A DNA stretch of 38,626 bases, from positions 1-38,626 of the forward strand of contig CACYCU010000023.1 of the NCBI GenBank assembly GCA_902772945.1, in the 5' to 3' direction. The first letter of the stretch is position 1. The number at the start of each line of letters is the position of its first letter. The translations under genes and the position numbers were made by a program. Shown piece by piece: positions 21,068 through 29,537 of this stretch. Under the pieces are notes generated by a model, which did no database searches, had not been told where the DNA came from, and worked only from the letters and a program-made list of their open reading frames with translations. This DNA comes from an uncultured bacterium (lineage in GTDB: Bacteria; Cyanobacteriota; Vampirovibrionia; Gastranaerophilales; Gastranaerophilaceae).

Positions 21068-22072
21068 ATGGCTACTAAAGGAAACACTTATCCATCTTTA
21101 AAAGATTATTACTCTCAAATTGAGGGTGATGGCAAAATCACATCAACTATCATTGACTTGTTTGTTCAATCAAACACAATATTAGAGGATGCAATCGCCA
21201 TCGAATGTAATGACGGAACTAACCACAAAACAACAGTCAGAAACGGATTGCCTGAACCACAATTCAGAAAATTTTATCAAGGTGCAAAATGCACAAAGGG
21301 CGAATATACAACCGTTACTGACGGCACTGCAATGTTGTCTGATTACTCCAATGTTGATAAAGACCTTGCAGACTTGAACGGTAATACAAACCAATTCAGA
21401 TTAAATGAGGCAGATGCACACATTCAAGGTATGAATAACACCGTACAAGAAAATATTATCTATGGTAATAAAGGCAAAAACGCATCCGCTTTTGACGGAT
21501 TTGCAACAAGATACAATACTATCTCAACAACAAAAGGTGAAATCGGTTATCAAGTTATTGATGCAGGCGGTACAAGCACAGATAATACTTCAATTTATTT
21601 AATCGGTTGGGGCGAAAAATCCGCTCACTTAATCTATCCGAGAGGTTCAAAAGCAGGACTTGACCACAAAGACCTTGGAGAGGAAACTGTCAAAGACAGT
21701 AATGGTGATGAATATCAAGCATACAGAGATTACTTCTCTTGGAAACTTGGCTTATCCGTAAGAAATTACAGAGCATCAGGCAGAATTGCAAATATTAAAG
21801 TAAGCGACTTAGGAACTTCAAATGCTGCTGATATATGTGATTTGATGGTTAAACTATATCACCGCTGCAAACAACATTCTAAAATTGCAAAAGCAAAACA
21901 AGTTTGGTATGTAAATGAAACAATAGAAACATACTTGCACTTGCAAGCTATGAACAAAACAAATGTGCGCTTAACTCTTGACGAAGTTGACGGACAACCT
22001 ATTGTAAAATTCTTGGGCATACCTGTTAAATGTTGCGATGCAATTCTTGATACAGAGGCAAGAGTTGTTTAA
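21068..22072 (+). CDS. Major capsid protein
   Basis: A 334-residue capsid protein of the Bcep22/Bbp-type podovirus family. Typical elements are SNTILEDAIAIECNDGTNHK, TTVRNGLPEPQFRKFYQGAKCTKGE, DYSNVDKDLADLNGN, ENIIYGN and FDGFATRYN. The HK97-fold parts follow (AYRDYFSWKLGLSVRNYRASGRIANIKVSDL). AAAAGGAGAAAAC precedes the ATG. It is expected to be the most abundant structural protein. Confidence 0.92.
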   Translation: MATKGNTYPSLKDYYSQIEGDGKITSTIIDLFVQSNTILEDAIAIECNDGTNHKTTVRNGLPEPQFRKFYQGAKCTKGEYTTVTDGTAMLSDYSNVDKDLADLNGNTNQFRLNEADAHIQGMNNTVQENIIYGNKGKNASAFDGFATRYNTISTTKGEIGYQVIDAGGTSTDNTSIYLIGWGEKSAHLIYPRGSKAGLDHKDLGEETVKDSNGDEYQAYRDYFSWKLGLSVRNYRASGRIANIKVSDLGTSNAADICDLMVKLYHRCKQHSKIAKAKQVWYVNETIETYLHLQAMNKTNVRLTLDEVDGQPIVKFLGIPVKCCDAILDTEARVV

Positions 22073-22105
22073 TAAATTAGCCAAAACACCTCATAAAAAA
22101 CCGAT

Positions 22106-22127
22106 AGCAGAGCGGTAATACTCTGCT
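22106..22127 (+). terminator. Hairpin after the capsid gene
   Basis: AGCAGAG (22106-22112) pairs with CTCTGCT (22121-22127), followed by GATTATTAG without a U run. A partial terminator or an mRNA 3-prime-end stabiliser for the capsid message is possible. Confidence 0.4.
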
Positions 22128-22162
22128 GATTATTAGTACACAAAACATAAGGAGATATAAAA

Positions 22163-22573
22163 ATGTTATTAGATATGGAAACATTATTTTCTGATGCTCA
22201 AGCGGTTACTGCAACCGCAGCATCAACAAATGTAATTCACACAGCAGCAGGCAAATTAAAAGAGATTGCTTTTGGTCAGCCAATGCCTCTTTTGGTTCAA
22301 GTTGTTAATGATTTTGCAACTTGCACATCAGTTAAAGTCGGAGTACAAACGGCAACAGATGAGGCTTTCACTTCACCTGTTACTCTTGCTGAAACCGCTG
22401 CAATTCCTGTTGCAAGTTTAAAAGCAGGTTACAAATTCCCGATAAACTTTATGCCTAAAGGCAACTTGGGTTATACAAGATTGTATTACACAGTTGCAGG
22501 CAGCAATGCAACCGCAGGCAAAATCACCGCAGGATTTGTTGCTGCTCATGACAATTCTTTCCAAGATATGTAA
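22163..22573 (+). CDS. Bbp16-like capsid cement protein
   Basis: A 136-residue protein with ATAASTNVIH...LKEIAFGQPMPLLVQVVNDFATCTSVKVGVQTATDEAF and a C-terminal NLGYTRLYYTVAGSNATAGKITAGFV, matching the Bbp16-type capsid proteins that follow the major capsid gene in podoviruses (RYLGLYY...G..TAG pattern). Probably a cement or decoration protein on the capsid surface. Followed by a strong terminator. Confidence 0.78.
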   Translation: MLLDMETLFSDAQAVTATAASTNVIHTAAGKLKEIAFGQPMPLLVQVVNDFATCTSVKVGVQTATDEAFTSPVTLAETAAIPVASLKAGYKFPINFMPKGNLGYTRLYYTVAGSNATAGKITAGFVAAHDNSFQDM

Positions 22574-22580
22574 ACATGTT

Positions 22581-22618
22581 AGGTTGACTGCTTGAATAAT
22601 CAGGCGGTCAACCTTTTT
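22581..22618 (+). terminator. Terminator after the cement gene
   Basis: AGGTTGACTGC pairs with GCGGTCAACCT (11-bp stem with one G:U pair), followed by TTTTTAT. It separates the highly expressed capsid/cement genes from the internal protein genes. Confidence 0.78.
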
Positions 22619-22637
22619 ATGAAAAAGGAGAAAACAA

Positions 22638-22865
22638 ATGTCAGATGTAAAAGAAGAAGAAAAGAAAGAAAAAAAAGAGTTTGGCAAATATGACAGATGG
22701 GAGATTGAGCATGCAGTCGATACGATTATAAAAGCTGAACAAATCAAACTTGATAAAGACATCATGAAATATGTATTGCCACTATTAGAAAAACAAAAGA
22801 AGGCAGCAGATAGAGCATCTAGTGCCGCAGAAATTTTATACGGAAAAGAAAAAGGAGAAAACTAA
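22638..22865 (+). CDS. Small charged protein sharing the scaffold C-terminal motif
   Basis: A 75-residue protein: a Lys/Glu-rich start, a helical middle (DRWEIEHAVDTIIKAEQIK) and the end RASSAAEILYGKEKGEN. The last part matches the scaffold end (KSAADILYGKS) in eight of nine positions. It may be a second, short assembly factor that competes for or adds to the same capsid site. AAAAAGGAGAAAAC precedes the ATG. Confidence 0.65.
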   Translation: MSDVKEEEKKEKKEFGKYDRWEIEHAVDTIIKAEQIKLDKDIMKYVLPLLEKQKKAADRASSAAEILYGKEKGEN

Positions 22866-23263
22866 TGAAAGTTATATGTAAAATCAGAGCATATTGGGAT
22901 GGCGAAATAATTAAACCAGGGCAGATTGTTGAAATAAAAGGCAAAGATGTTCCTTGTTGGGCAAAACCTTTGAACGCAAAAACACCTGAACCAAAGGAAG
23001 AGGAAAACAACAAAACACCTGAACCAAAGGAAAATAAAACTCCTAAAGATAACAAAAAAGAAGATGATAAAAAAGCAACAGAAGAAATAAAACCTGCTGA
23101 TGCACAGGCTCTTGCGGCAAAAAATGAAAGTGAACTCAATGCAATTCTTGAAGAATTGAGAACAGAGGCTCTTGATAAAAATATTACAGTCGATGCAGAA
23201 AATAAAACTGTTATTGAACAAATCAACGAACTAAAAATCAAACTCGGAAAGGTAAACAAATAA
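22865..23263 (+). CDS. Small head or connector-associated protein with KTPEPKE repeats
   Basis: A 132-residue protein. The N-terminal 40 residues (MKVICKIRAYWDGEIIKPGQ...VPCWAKPLN) match a short beta domain common in phage head-joining regions (W.G.II.PG..V.....P.WAK). A Lys/Pro/Glu-rich linker follows with TPEPKE twice (about 41-60), then a coiled C-terminus. It overlaps both neighbours by one base. Confidence 0.6.
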   Translation: MKVICKIRAYWDGEIIKPGQIVEIKGKDVPCWAKPLNAKTPEPKEEENNKTPEPKENKTPKDNKKEDDKKATEEIKPADAQALAAKNESELNAILEELRTEALDKNITVDAENKTVIEQINELKIKLGKVNK

Positions 23264-23910
23264 TGTGTGATTTTGGTATTACCGCACTTGTTACATCCGT
23301 TGTTGCAACTGTTTTAAGTACAACAATGGGTGTCGTTTCAAGTGTTCAGCAGGGTAAAGCAACCCAAGCGCAAATGAATTATCAAGCTGATGTAAACAGA
23401 AGAAATGCCAAAAAGGCGCAGCAGAATGCCGAAGATAAACGACAAGAGGGAATTGAAGAGGCTAGAATGACAAGACTCAAAACCGCCCAAAGAGTCGGAT
23501 TGCAACAGGCATCTCTTGCGGCAAACGGTGTGGATGTTTCCGAAGGTACGGCTCTTGATATGATTGAAGATACCTCTGCAATGGGTGAACTTGATGCGCT
23601 GACAACTCACTACAACTATGAGAAACAGGCACTTGCGTTTGATGCGCAAAAAAATAATTTTAATAATCAGGCAAACCTCGATGTTTTTGCAGGGCAGAAT
23701 GCTTATAAATCAGGAATGATGAATGCTGTCGGGGCAGGTATCAATGGACTCGGGCAGATTGCATCTGTATCATCCAAATGGTATGGCGATAATTCTGTCG
23801 GAAAAAATAACAATATGAACGGAGTGCCAACAGAATACACAGGCACAAAAGTTGCAAATGACAGACAAATGAAAAGAAACGGCTATGTGGGAACATTGCC
23901 AACTTTTTAA
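23263..23910 (+). CDS. T7 gp14-like internal virion protein
   Basis: A 215-residue protein. The hydrophobic N-terminus (FGITALVTSVVATVLSTTMGVV) is followed by a long Ala/Gln helix and the family block QQASLAANGVDVSEGTALDM with EDTSAMGELDALT. In T7, gp14 is ejected first and forms a channel in the outer membrane. A similar role in carrying DNA and the larger internal proteins across the envelope is likely. Confidence 0.85.
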   Translation: MCDFGITALVTSVVATVLSTTMGVVSSVQQGKATQAQMNYQADVNRRNAKKAQQNAEDKRQEGIEEARMTRLKTAQRVGLQQASLAANGVDVSEGTALDMIEDTSAMGELDALTTHYNYEKQALAFDAQKNNFNNQANLDVFAGQNAYKSGMMNAVGAGINGLGQIASVSSKWYGDNSVGKNNNMNGVPTEYTGTKVANDRQMKRNGYVGTLPTF

Positions 23911-23927
23911 AATAAGGAATTAAAACA

Positions 23928-24518
23928 ATGGCATTTTCAAAAACAAAAATTTTCAATATAGCTTTGAGCAATCTCGGTGTTTCCGCACCTATACAAAACA
24001 GTATAGAAGAAAACCCGAATGCAATCTTGATGAATAATTATTATGAACTTGCAAGAGATACTGTTCTTGAGGCGCATGAGTGGTCTTTTGCGACTGCCTT
24101 TAAAGAGATGTCTATTGCTCATGAAGAAAATCAAAACGCAAATTATCAATACTCATTCACATACCCGAATGATTGCATATCACCGAGAGCAATAATTGAT
24201 TTTGTTGATAACAAAGAAAAGAAATTTGAACCTGTTATTGACTCTAACGGAGAAAAGGTTATTCTCACAAATTGTAATCCTTGCCTGTTGAGATATACAA
24301 AAAGAGTTACAAACGAAACATTTTTTCCTGCTGCTTTTGTTAATGCTCTTGCTTTTTATCTTGCATATTTGTCGGCTCAAGTTGTTACAGGTTCTAACAA
24401 CAAGAAAAATACAAACCTGCAAGATTATCAAATTGCAATAAGGCAAGCAATCGTTACTGATGCAAGAAAAACCACTAATCACGACCAAGATGATAAATGT
24501 TATATAGATGCAAGGTAA
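23928..24518 (+). CDS. Tail tubular protein A (T7 gp11-like)
   Basis: A 196-residue protein. The start FSKTKIFNIALSNLGVSAPI and the block NYYELARDTVLEAHEWSFAT are diagnostic of podovirus adaptor proteins that sit under the connector. The remainder (YPNDCISPRAIIDF, LAFYLAYLSAQVV) fits. Eight bases separate it from the nozzle gene. Confidence 0.9.
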   Translation: MAFSKTKIFNIALSNLGVSAPIQNSIEENPNAILMNNYYELARDTVLEAHEWSFATAFKEMSIAHEENQNANYQYSFTYPNDCISPRAIIDFVDNKEKKFEPVIDSNGEKVILTNCNPCLLRYTKRVTNETFFPAAFVNALAFYLAYLSAQVVTGSNNKKNTNLQDYQIAIRQAIVTDARKTTNHDQDDKCYIDAR

Positions 24519-24525
24519 ATAAAAC

Positions 24526-26619
24526 ATGGGTACAAGAATAACACAATCAAGTTTTACAAGAGGTGAACTCTCTCCTCGATTGGATGCAAGAACACAACTT
24601 GAACAATACGGAATTGGATTGAAAACTGCAAAGAATGCAATCATCCACCAAGAAGGCGGTATCTCAAACCGCATGGGATTGGAATATTGCGGAGTTGCAA
24701 AATATAATGATAAAAAAACCCGAGTAATAAAGTTTGTTTTTAATTCAGAGCAAACATATATGCTTGAGTTTGGGCATCAATATATGCGTGTATTAAAAGA
24801 TGGCGGCTATGTTGTATATCCGACAGGACACGAACATGAAGGAGAAATTGTTGAAATATCTACACCGTATGATGCTGATGACCTCATGAAACTAAAAAGG
24901 TCACAGTCAGGTGATATCCTAACAATTACACATCCTGATTATCCACCGAAAACAATCTCAAGATATGACCATCACGATTGGAGAATTGCAGACACAGTGA
25001 TTGCACCATCAGTTGCAGCACCGACAAATGTATCTGCAACCATGCATTGGGGGAGTGGGGCAAGCCAAACAACCAATACAAGAAATTATAAATATATCGT
25101 CACTGCCGTTGATGATAATAATGAAGAGTCAAAAAGGTCATCTGCCGTAAAAGTCAAAGGACATAGAGAGGCAAGTTGGTTGGCTGATGAATACATAACA
25201 ATCTCATGGTCTGCCGTTACAGGCGCAACAGAATACAATGTATATCGTGAGGTCAATGGTGTATATGGCTATATAGGAACTGCAAACACAACATCATTTC
25301 AGGATGATAATATTGAACCTGATTTGCAAGCAACTGCACCTGTTTATAAAAACCCATTTGCAACGGCTGATGATTATCCTTCTTGCTCTGCTTATTTTCA
25401 GCAAAGAAAAGTTTTTGCTAATTCAACAAACTCACCGCAAACACTATGGTCATCTCAAACGGCAGCACCGAATAACTTTAATGTATCAAGACCGTTAGTC
25501 GCAACGGATGCGGTTACATTGACCATGGATGACAGAGAAGTAAACGAAATAAGACATCTTATCCCGATGAAAGATTTAATAGTTCTGACATCTAATTCAG
25601 AATGGAAAGTCAACGGAACTGACGGAGTATTTCAGGCAAACCCGATGCCTGCTGCCGTCATTCAATCTTGTTACGGTTCATCACATATTGAGCCTGTCAT
25701 ATCAGGTTCTATGGTTTTATTTGTGCAAGCAGGCGGCTCTGTTATCAGAGATTTAGGGTATGACATTATGACAGAAGGATATGACGGAGATGAGTTGTCA
25801 TTATTCTCCTCACATCTTTTTGAAGGCAAAGAAGTCGTATCAATGGCATACGCAAAAGAACCGTACAGATTATTATTTGTTGTGTTTGATGACGGAACTG
25901 CCGCAACAATGACATACAACAAAAAACAAAAATTGTGCGGTTGGACTCAATTTGTTACTAAAGGCAAATTTGAGTGTGTTGATGTTGTCAGAGAAGGCTT
26001 GGAAGATGTTGCGTATTTTGTAATCAAAAGACATATAAACGGCGAAGATGTGAAGTTCATTGAAAGAACAAGAACAAGAATAATCAAAGACACTTCTCAA
26101 GGATTTTTAGTTGATTGCGGTTTGTCGGCAAACTTTGAAAATCCTGTATCTACAATAAGCGGACTTGACCATCTTGAAGGTGAAAAGGTTATCTGTAATG
26201 TCAATGGCGGTATTATTGACGGCTTGACCGTTGAAGATGGTTCAATTACATTACCGCAAGGGAAAAAAGCATCCTCAATCGTTGTCGGATTACCTTATGA
26301 ATTTGAACTTGAAACTCTTAATGTAGAAGGGGAAAACACTCAAGGATTGAAAAAAATTATCAATCAGGTCAGTGTGAAAATCTATAATTCAAGAGAAGAT
26401 TTTATCTTTTGCGGTGCTGATGGTACAGAGTTCAGACATTCAAGATGTGATGACTCTATAAACCATGCAGGGCATCTGTATTCAAAAGATATATCATCAA
26501 CCGTTTTTGCTCTGCCAAAAACTAATGCAACCATAAAAGTGAAACAAACATATCCGCTGCCGTTGACTATTTTGTCAATCAGTGCAGTTGTTGATGTTCA
26601 GAATAATGAGAATGATTGA
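24526..26619 (+). CDS. Tail tubular protein B (nozzle, T7 gp12-like) with FN3-type insert
   Basis: A 697-residue nozzle protein. The N-terminal TQSSFTRGELSPRLDARTQLEQ and GLKTAKNAIIHQEGGISNRMGL, and FVFNSEQTYMLEFGHQYMRV, are typical. Residues about 160-265 look like an inserted fibronectin-III domain (PTNVSATMHWG, YKYIVTAVDDNNEES, ITISWSAVTGATEYNVYRE). YPSCSAYFQQRKVFANSTNSPQTLWSSQ continues the nozzle core. It forms the lower tail tube. The stop overlaps the next gene by four bases. Confidence 0.9.
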   Translation: MGTRITQSSFTRGELSPRLDARTQLEQYGIGLKTAKNAIIHQEGGISNRMGLEYCGVAKYNDKKTRVIKFVFNSEQTYMLEFGHQYMRVLKDGGYVVYPTGHEHEGEIVEISTPYDADDLMKLKRSQSGDILTITHPDYPPKTISRYDHHDWRIADTVIAPSVAAPTNVSATMHWGSGASQTTNTRNYKYIVTAVDDNNEESKRSSAVKVKGHREASWLADEYITISWSAVTGATEYNVYREVNGVYGYIGTANTTSFQDDNIEPDLQATAPVYKNPFATADDYPSCSAYFQQRKVFANSTNSPQTLWSSQTAAPNNFNVSRPLVATDAVTLTMDDREVNEIRHLIPMKDLIVLTSNSEWKVNGTDGVFQANPMPAAVIQSCYGSSHIEPVISGSMVLFVQAGGSVIRDLGYDIMTEGYDGDELSLFSSHLFEGKEVVSMAYAKEPYRLLFVVFDDGTAATMTYNKKQKLCGWTQFVTKGKFECVDVVREGLEDVAYFVIKRHINGEDVKFIERTRTRIIKDTSQGFLVDCGLSANFENPVSTISGLDHLEGEKVICNVNGGIIDGLTVEDGSITLPQGKKASSIVVGLPYEFELETLNVEGENTQGLKKIINQVSVKIYNSREDFIFCGADGTEFRHSRCDDSINHAGHLYSKDISSTVFALPKTNATIKVKQTYPLPLTILSISAVVDVQNNEND

Positions 26620-27113
26620 TGATGTATCGCAAACAAAAAAATGAAAAAGATGTTCTCTATATTCTTGACCATTTGAGAGAATTTGATAAAAAAGAAGTCC
26701 AAGCTGTTCATGGTGATAATTGGAAAGAAAAAGTTTTTGAACAAATTATGCAAACAGATTTTGATGTTCTGATGGGGATAAATTCAGAGGGTGATGTTCC
26801 TGTCTGCATGGGCGGTGCTTGGCACTTGGATAAAGATGAGCAGGGAGTTGGTGTTGTATGGATGTTGTGTACCGATGATATAAGCAATCATCCGATAACA
26901 TTATTGAGAGAACTAAAAAAAGAATTTAAGAAATATGATGAGCAATTTTGGTTTTTATACAACTTTATGCTTGCAGAAGATGAGCAGGCAAAAGGTTGGC
27001 TCAAGTGGATGGGATTTGATTTTTCAATGCCACGACCTAAAAACCTAGAAAACATAATGCCTAAAGGATTTGAATTTTTCTATCGCATCAGAAAACCGAA
27101 AGGACTTGAATGA
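26616..27113 (+). CDS. GNAT-like internal protein (T7 gp13-like)
   Basis: A 165-residue protein. The layout of a shortened GNAT fold is seen: VLMGINSEGDVPVCMGGAWHL, GVVWMLCTDDIS and WLKWMGFDF before the end. Proteins of this type in T7-like phages (gp13 and its relatives) are needed for assembly of the internal core and lack evidence for acetyl transfer. The acetyl-CoA loop is not clearly present. It starts inside the end of the nozzle gene. Confidence 0.7.
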   Translation: MMMYRKQKNEKDVLYILDHLREFDKKEVQAVHGDNWKEKVFEQIMQTDFDVLMGINSEGDVPVCMGGAWHLDKDEQGVGVVWMLCTDDISNHPITLLRELKKEFKKYDEQFWFLYNFMLAEDEQAKGWLKWMGFDFSMPRPKNLENIMPKGFEFFYRIRKPKGLE

Positions 27114-27397
27114 TGAGTAATGTAATTGAATTTAAAACAAGAAGTGAATTGCTCTCTGATTGGCTGAAAGAGGTTATCAATCAAAATGGTTTGCTTGAGC
27201 AAGATGTTAAATCCGCTCTTTTGGTTTGGGAGAAAAAGGAAAAAGACGGAACATCAACTTGTATGCACGCAAGATTTAATTGCGATATTGACAATTTTGA
27301 ATGGTTTAAAAGGTGCATCGAAGAGCAATGCTTTAGAAACAAAGTTGCAGAGTATTTAAGAGAAAACATAAGCGATTTTCTACAATATATAAATTAA
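27110..27397 (+). CDS. Small structural-region protein, unknown
   Basis: A 95-residue protein (MMSNVIEFKTRSELLSDWLKE) overlapping its neighbour by four bases. It is hydrophilic with scattered cysteines and resembles no family I can name. Similar small proteins lie between gp13-like and large internal protein genes in other podoviruses. Confidence 0.6.
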   Translation: MMSNVIEFKTRSELLSDWLKEVINQNGLLEQDVKSALLVWEKKEKDGTSTCMHARFNCDIDNFEWFKRCIEEQCFRNKVAEYLRENISDFLQYIN

Positions 27398-27407
27398 GGA
27401 GAATAAA

Positions 27408-29528
27408 ATGCCGCAAGTACCAACATACGGAAGAGAAGAAAGATTGAACGGTGCAGCAAGACCTTATGAACATTACAATCTTAACGGTTATATGTTTGGG
27501 CAAGGTCAGGCGCAGGCAATGGCTAATGCAGGGCAAGGATTTAATCAGCTTGCTGCTGCCGCATTACAAATAAGTGATACTATTGAACGCACAAAAGGTA
27601 TTGAGTTCAACAACGCAATAGAGAAATGGAAACAAGACAATCTGCTTGATAAAGAGAACGGATATTTTTCAAAACAAGGTGCAAATGCCGCAGGGAAATC
27701 TCCCGAGATTATGCAGAATTATGATGACTTTGTTGCGCAATGGATGAAAGAACATAAAGCCTCAAAGTTCACATCAAGACAACTTGAGGCAATATCAACT
27801 CAAAAAAGAACAGGTATTTTGCATAATACAACCGCTCATGACTTGCAAGAAACAAACAGATGGGCAGATACAGAAGGCAACCTCGGGATTGAAAATGCAA
27901 TCTCAAGTATTGTTGCCGAAAGAAATAATCCTGACGGTATAAAAACTCAACTTGAAAACATTAAACAAATCACTCAATGGAAAGGCGGTCTGCAAAATCT
28001 TGACGAGAAAACTATTGAACTTCAAACTCGTGATAATGTTTCAAAAGCACTTTGCGCAATCCTTGACACGAAAATGCAAGAGAGTCCGACAGAGGCAAAA
28101 GAGTTTTTTGAAGAACACCGAGAAGAAATAAACTCTGACCTGCATTCTCGCTATTTGTCTGCTATCAACCAAGAGGAAAGAAAATATCAGGCAAGGGAAT
28201 TGGCTAATGAAATTGTTAGTAAATATGGAAATGAGCAGGATGCAATAAATGCGGCAGAGGCAATCGAGGATGTTGATATGTCGGATGCGGTATTGTCAAG
28301 AGTAAAAAGACATTTTGCGCAAGAGGAACATTTCAAAGATTTGCAGCAAAGAGAGGCTCTTGATAATTTCTATAATAACGCAGTTATTGCGGCACAGAAC
28401 GGAACATCACTCTCTTATGATGACATCCCTGATAATCTTGACCCACATACAAAACTTTCCCTGATGAATTATGTTAATTCAAACGGACAACCCCAAACCG
28501 ATGACCAAATATGGGAAACTTTATACAATATGTCAGTCAATGATGCTCAAGGATTTGCAAAAGAGGACTTGAACAAATACAGAGGATTTTTGTCTGATAG
28601 TGAATATAAATCATTTGTAAAAAGGCAGAATGATATTAAAACAGGCAATTTCTACACAACAATAAAAGATGATGACCAAAAAATCAATGCTGCTTTAAAA
28701 TCCATGGGATTGAGCGGCAATACTTCTGTTTTAGGATTGACAGGGAAAAACAAGGATATATCTTATTCTGAAATCAGAGCAATGGTCAGAGAACTTGAGT
28801 CGAGAAAAGGCAGAAAGATAACTGATGCAGAACTCGAAAGCATAACCAATTCACTTGGCTATAAAGATAAAAATGGAGTCCAAATCTATAAGCAACTTGA
28901 AAAAGGGATGAGAGAAAAAGTCGGATTTATCAGAGATGTTATGAATGATTTTACATACTACCAATCAAAGCATAACGGTGAAATGCCGCCTGATGAAGAG
29001 AAAATGAAAATCATCAACAGAAGATTAAACATGAAAGTGCAAGAGAAAAAAACACAAGCGCAGCAAAATGTTGATAACGTAAAATCAAATGCAACAACAA
29101 TCCGTAATATTGCATATACAACACCAAAGCCGAATGAGTTGAAAATTTTGACATATTTTGCGGACAACCAAATACCTACAATCGGCAAGCAGTTAGGACT
29201 TAAATTGACCGTAACAAGCAGATACAGAAATCAAGCAGGTTCTCACCATTCAGAAGGCAGAGCCGCAGATGTTTCAATGTCTGAACATAATGTTCAAAGC
29301 CGTATAAAAATTTATCAAAAATTGCTTGCATTGCCAACAGTTCAAACAATCGGAACATCAGACCCGAATATTTTGACTCACTTCAATGGCAATCCAAAGA
29401 TAGTTGATGAAAGGAAATATGACAGACAACATGGAACAAATCATGTTAATCATGCACATGTAACTCTATATAATATCAACCCAGGGAAACCAACACAAAT
29501 TGCTAGTAATGGCACATATAAATTTTAG
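27408..29528 (+). CDS. Internal virion protein with C-terminal M15-type peptidase
   Basis: A 706-residue protein. The N-terminal 560 residues are mostly helical, like T7 gp15 core proteins (FNQLAAAALQISDTIERTKG; Ala/Gln and coiled-coil regions). The C-terminal 110 residues hold an M15/hedgehog-type zinc site: SRYRNQAGSHHSEGRAADVS (His, Asp) and HVNHAHVTL (final His). It is probably ejected with the DNA and opens peptidoglycan locally. This is a different gene from the free endolysin at 6212. Confidence 0.8.
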   Translation: MPQVPTYGREERLNGAARPYEHYNLNGYMFGQGQAQAMANAGQGFNQLAAAALQISDTIERTKGIEFNNAIEKWKQDNLLDKENGYFSKQGANAAGKSPEIMQNYDDFVAQWMKEHKASKFTSRQLEAISTQKRTGILHNTTAHDLQETNRWADTEGNLGIENAISSIVAERNNPDGIKTQLENIKQITQWKGGLQNLDEKTIELQTRDNVSKALCAILDTKMQESPTEAKEFFEEHREEINSDLHSRYLSAINQEERKYQARELANEIVSKYGNEQDAINAAEAIEDVDMSDAVLSRVKRHFAQEEHFKDLQQREALDNFYNNAVIAAQNGTSLSYDDIPDNLDPHTKLSLMNYVNSNGQPQTDDQIWETLYNMSVNDAQGFAKEDLNKYRGFLSDSEYKSFVKRQNDIKTGNFYTTIKDDDQKINAALKSMGLSGNTSVLGLTGKNKDISYSEIRAMVRELESRKGRKITDAELESITNSLGYKDKNGVQIYKQLEKGMREKVGFIRDVMNDFTYYQSKHNGEMPPDEEKMKIINRRLNMKVQEKKTQAQQNVDNVKSNATTIRNIAYTTPKPNELKILTYFADNQIPTIGKQLGLKLTVTSRYRNQAGSHHSEGRAADVSMSEHNVQSRIKIYQKLLALPTVQTIGTSDPNILTHFNGNPKIVDERKYDRQHGTNHVNHAHVTLYNINPGKPTQIASNGTYKF

Positions 29529-29537
29529 GAGTATAGG

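Noticed and set aside
22819..23259. A 146-residue Ser/Phe-rich minus-strand frame
   Set aside because: Antisense of the Lys/Glu/Pro-rich region of the 22865 gene; composition explained by that and no ribosome site.
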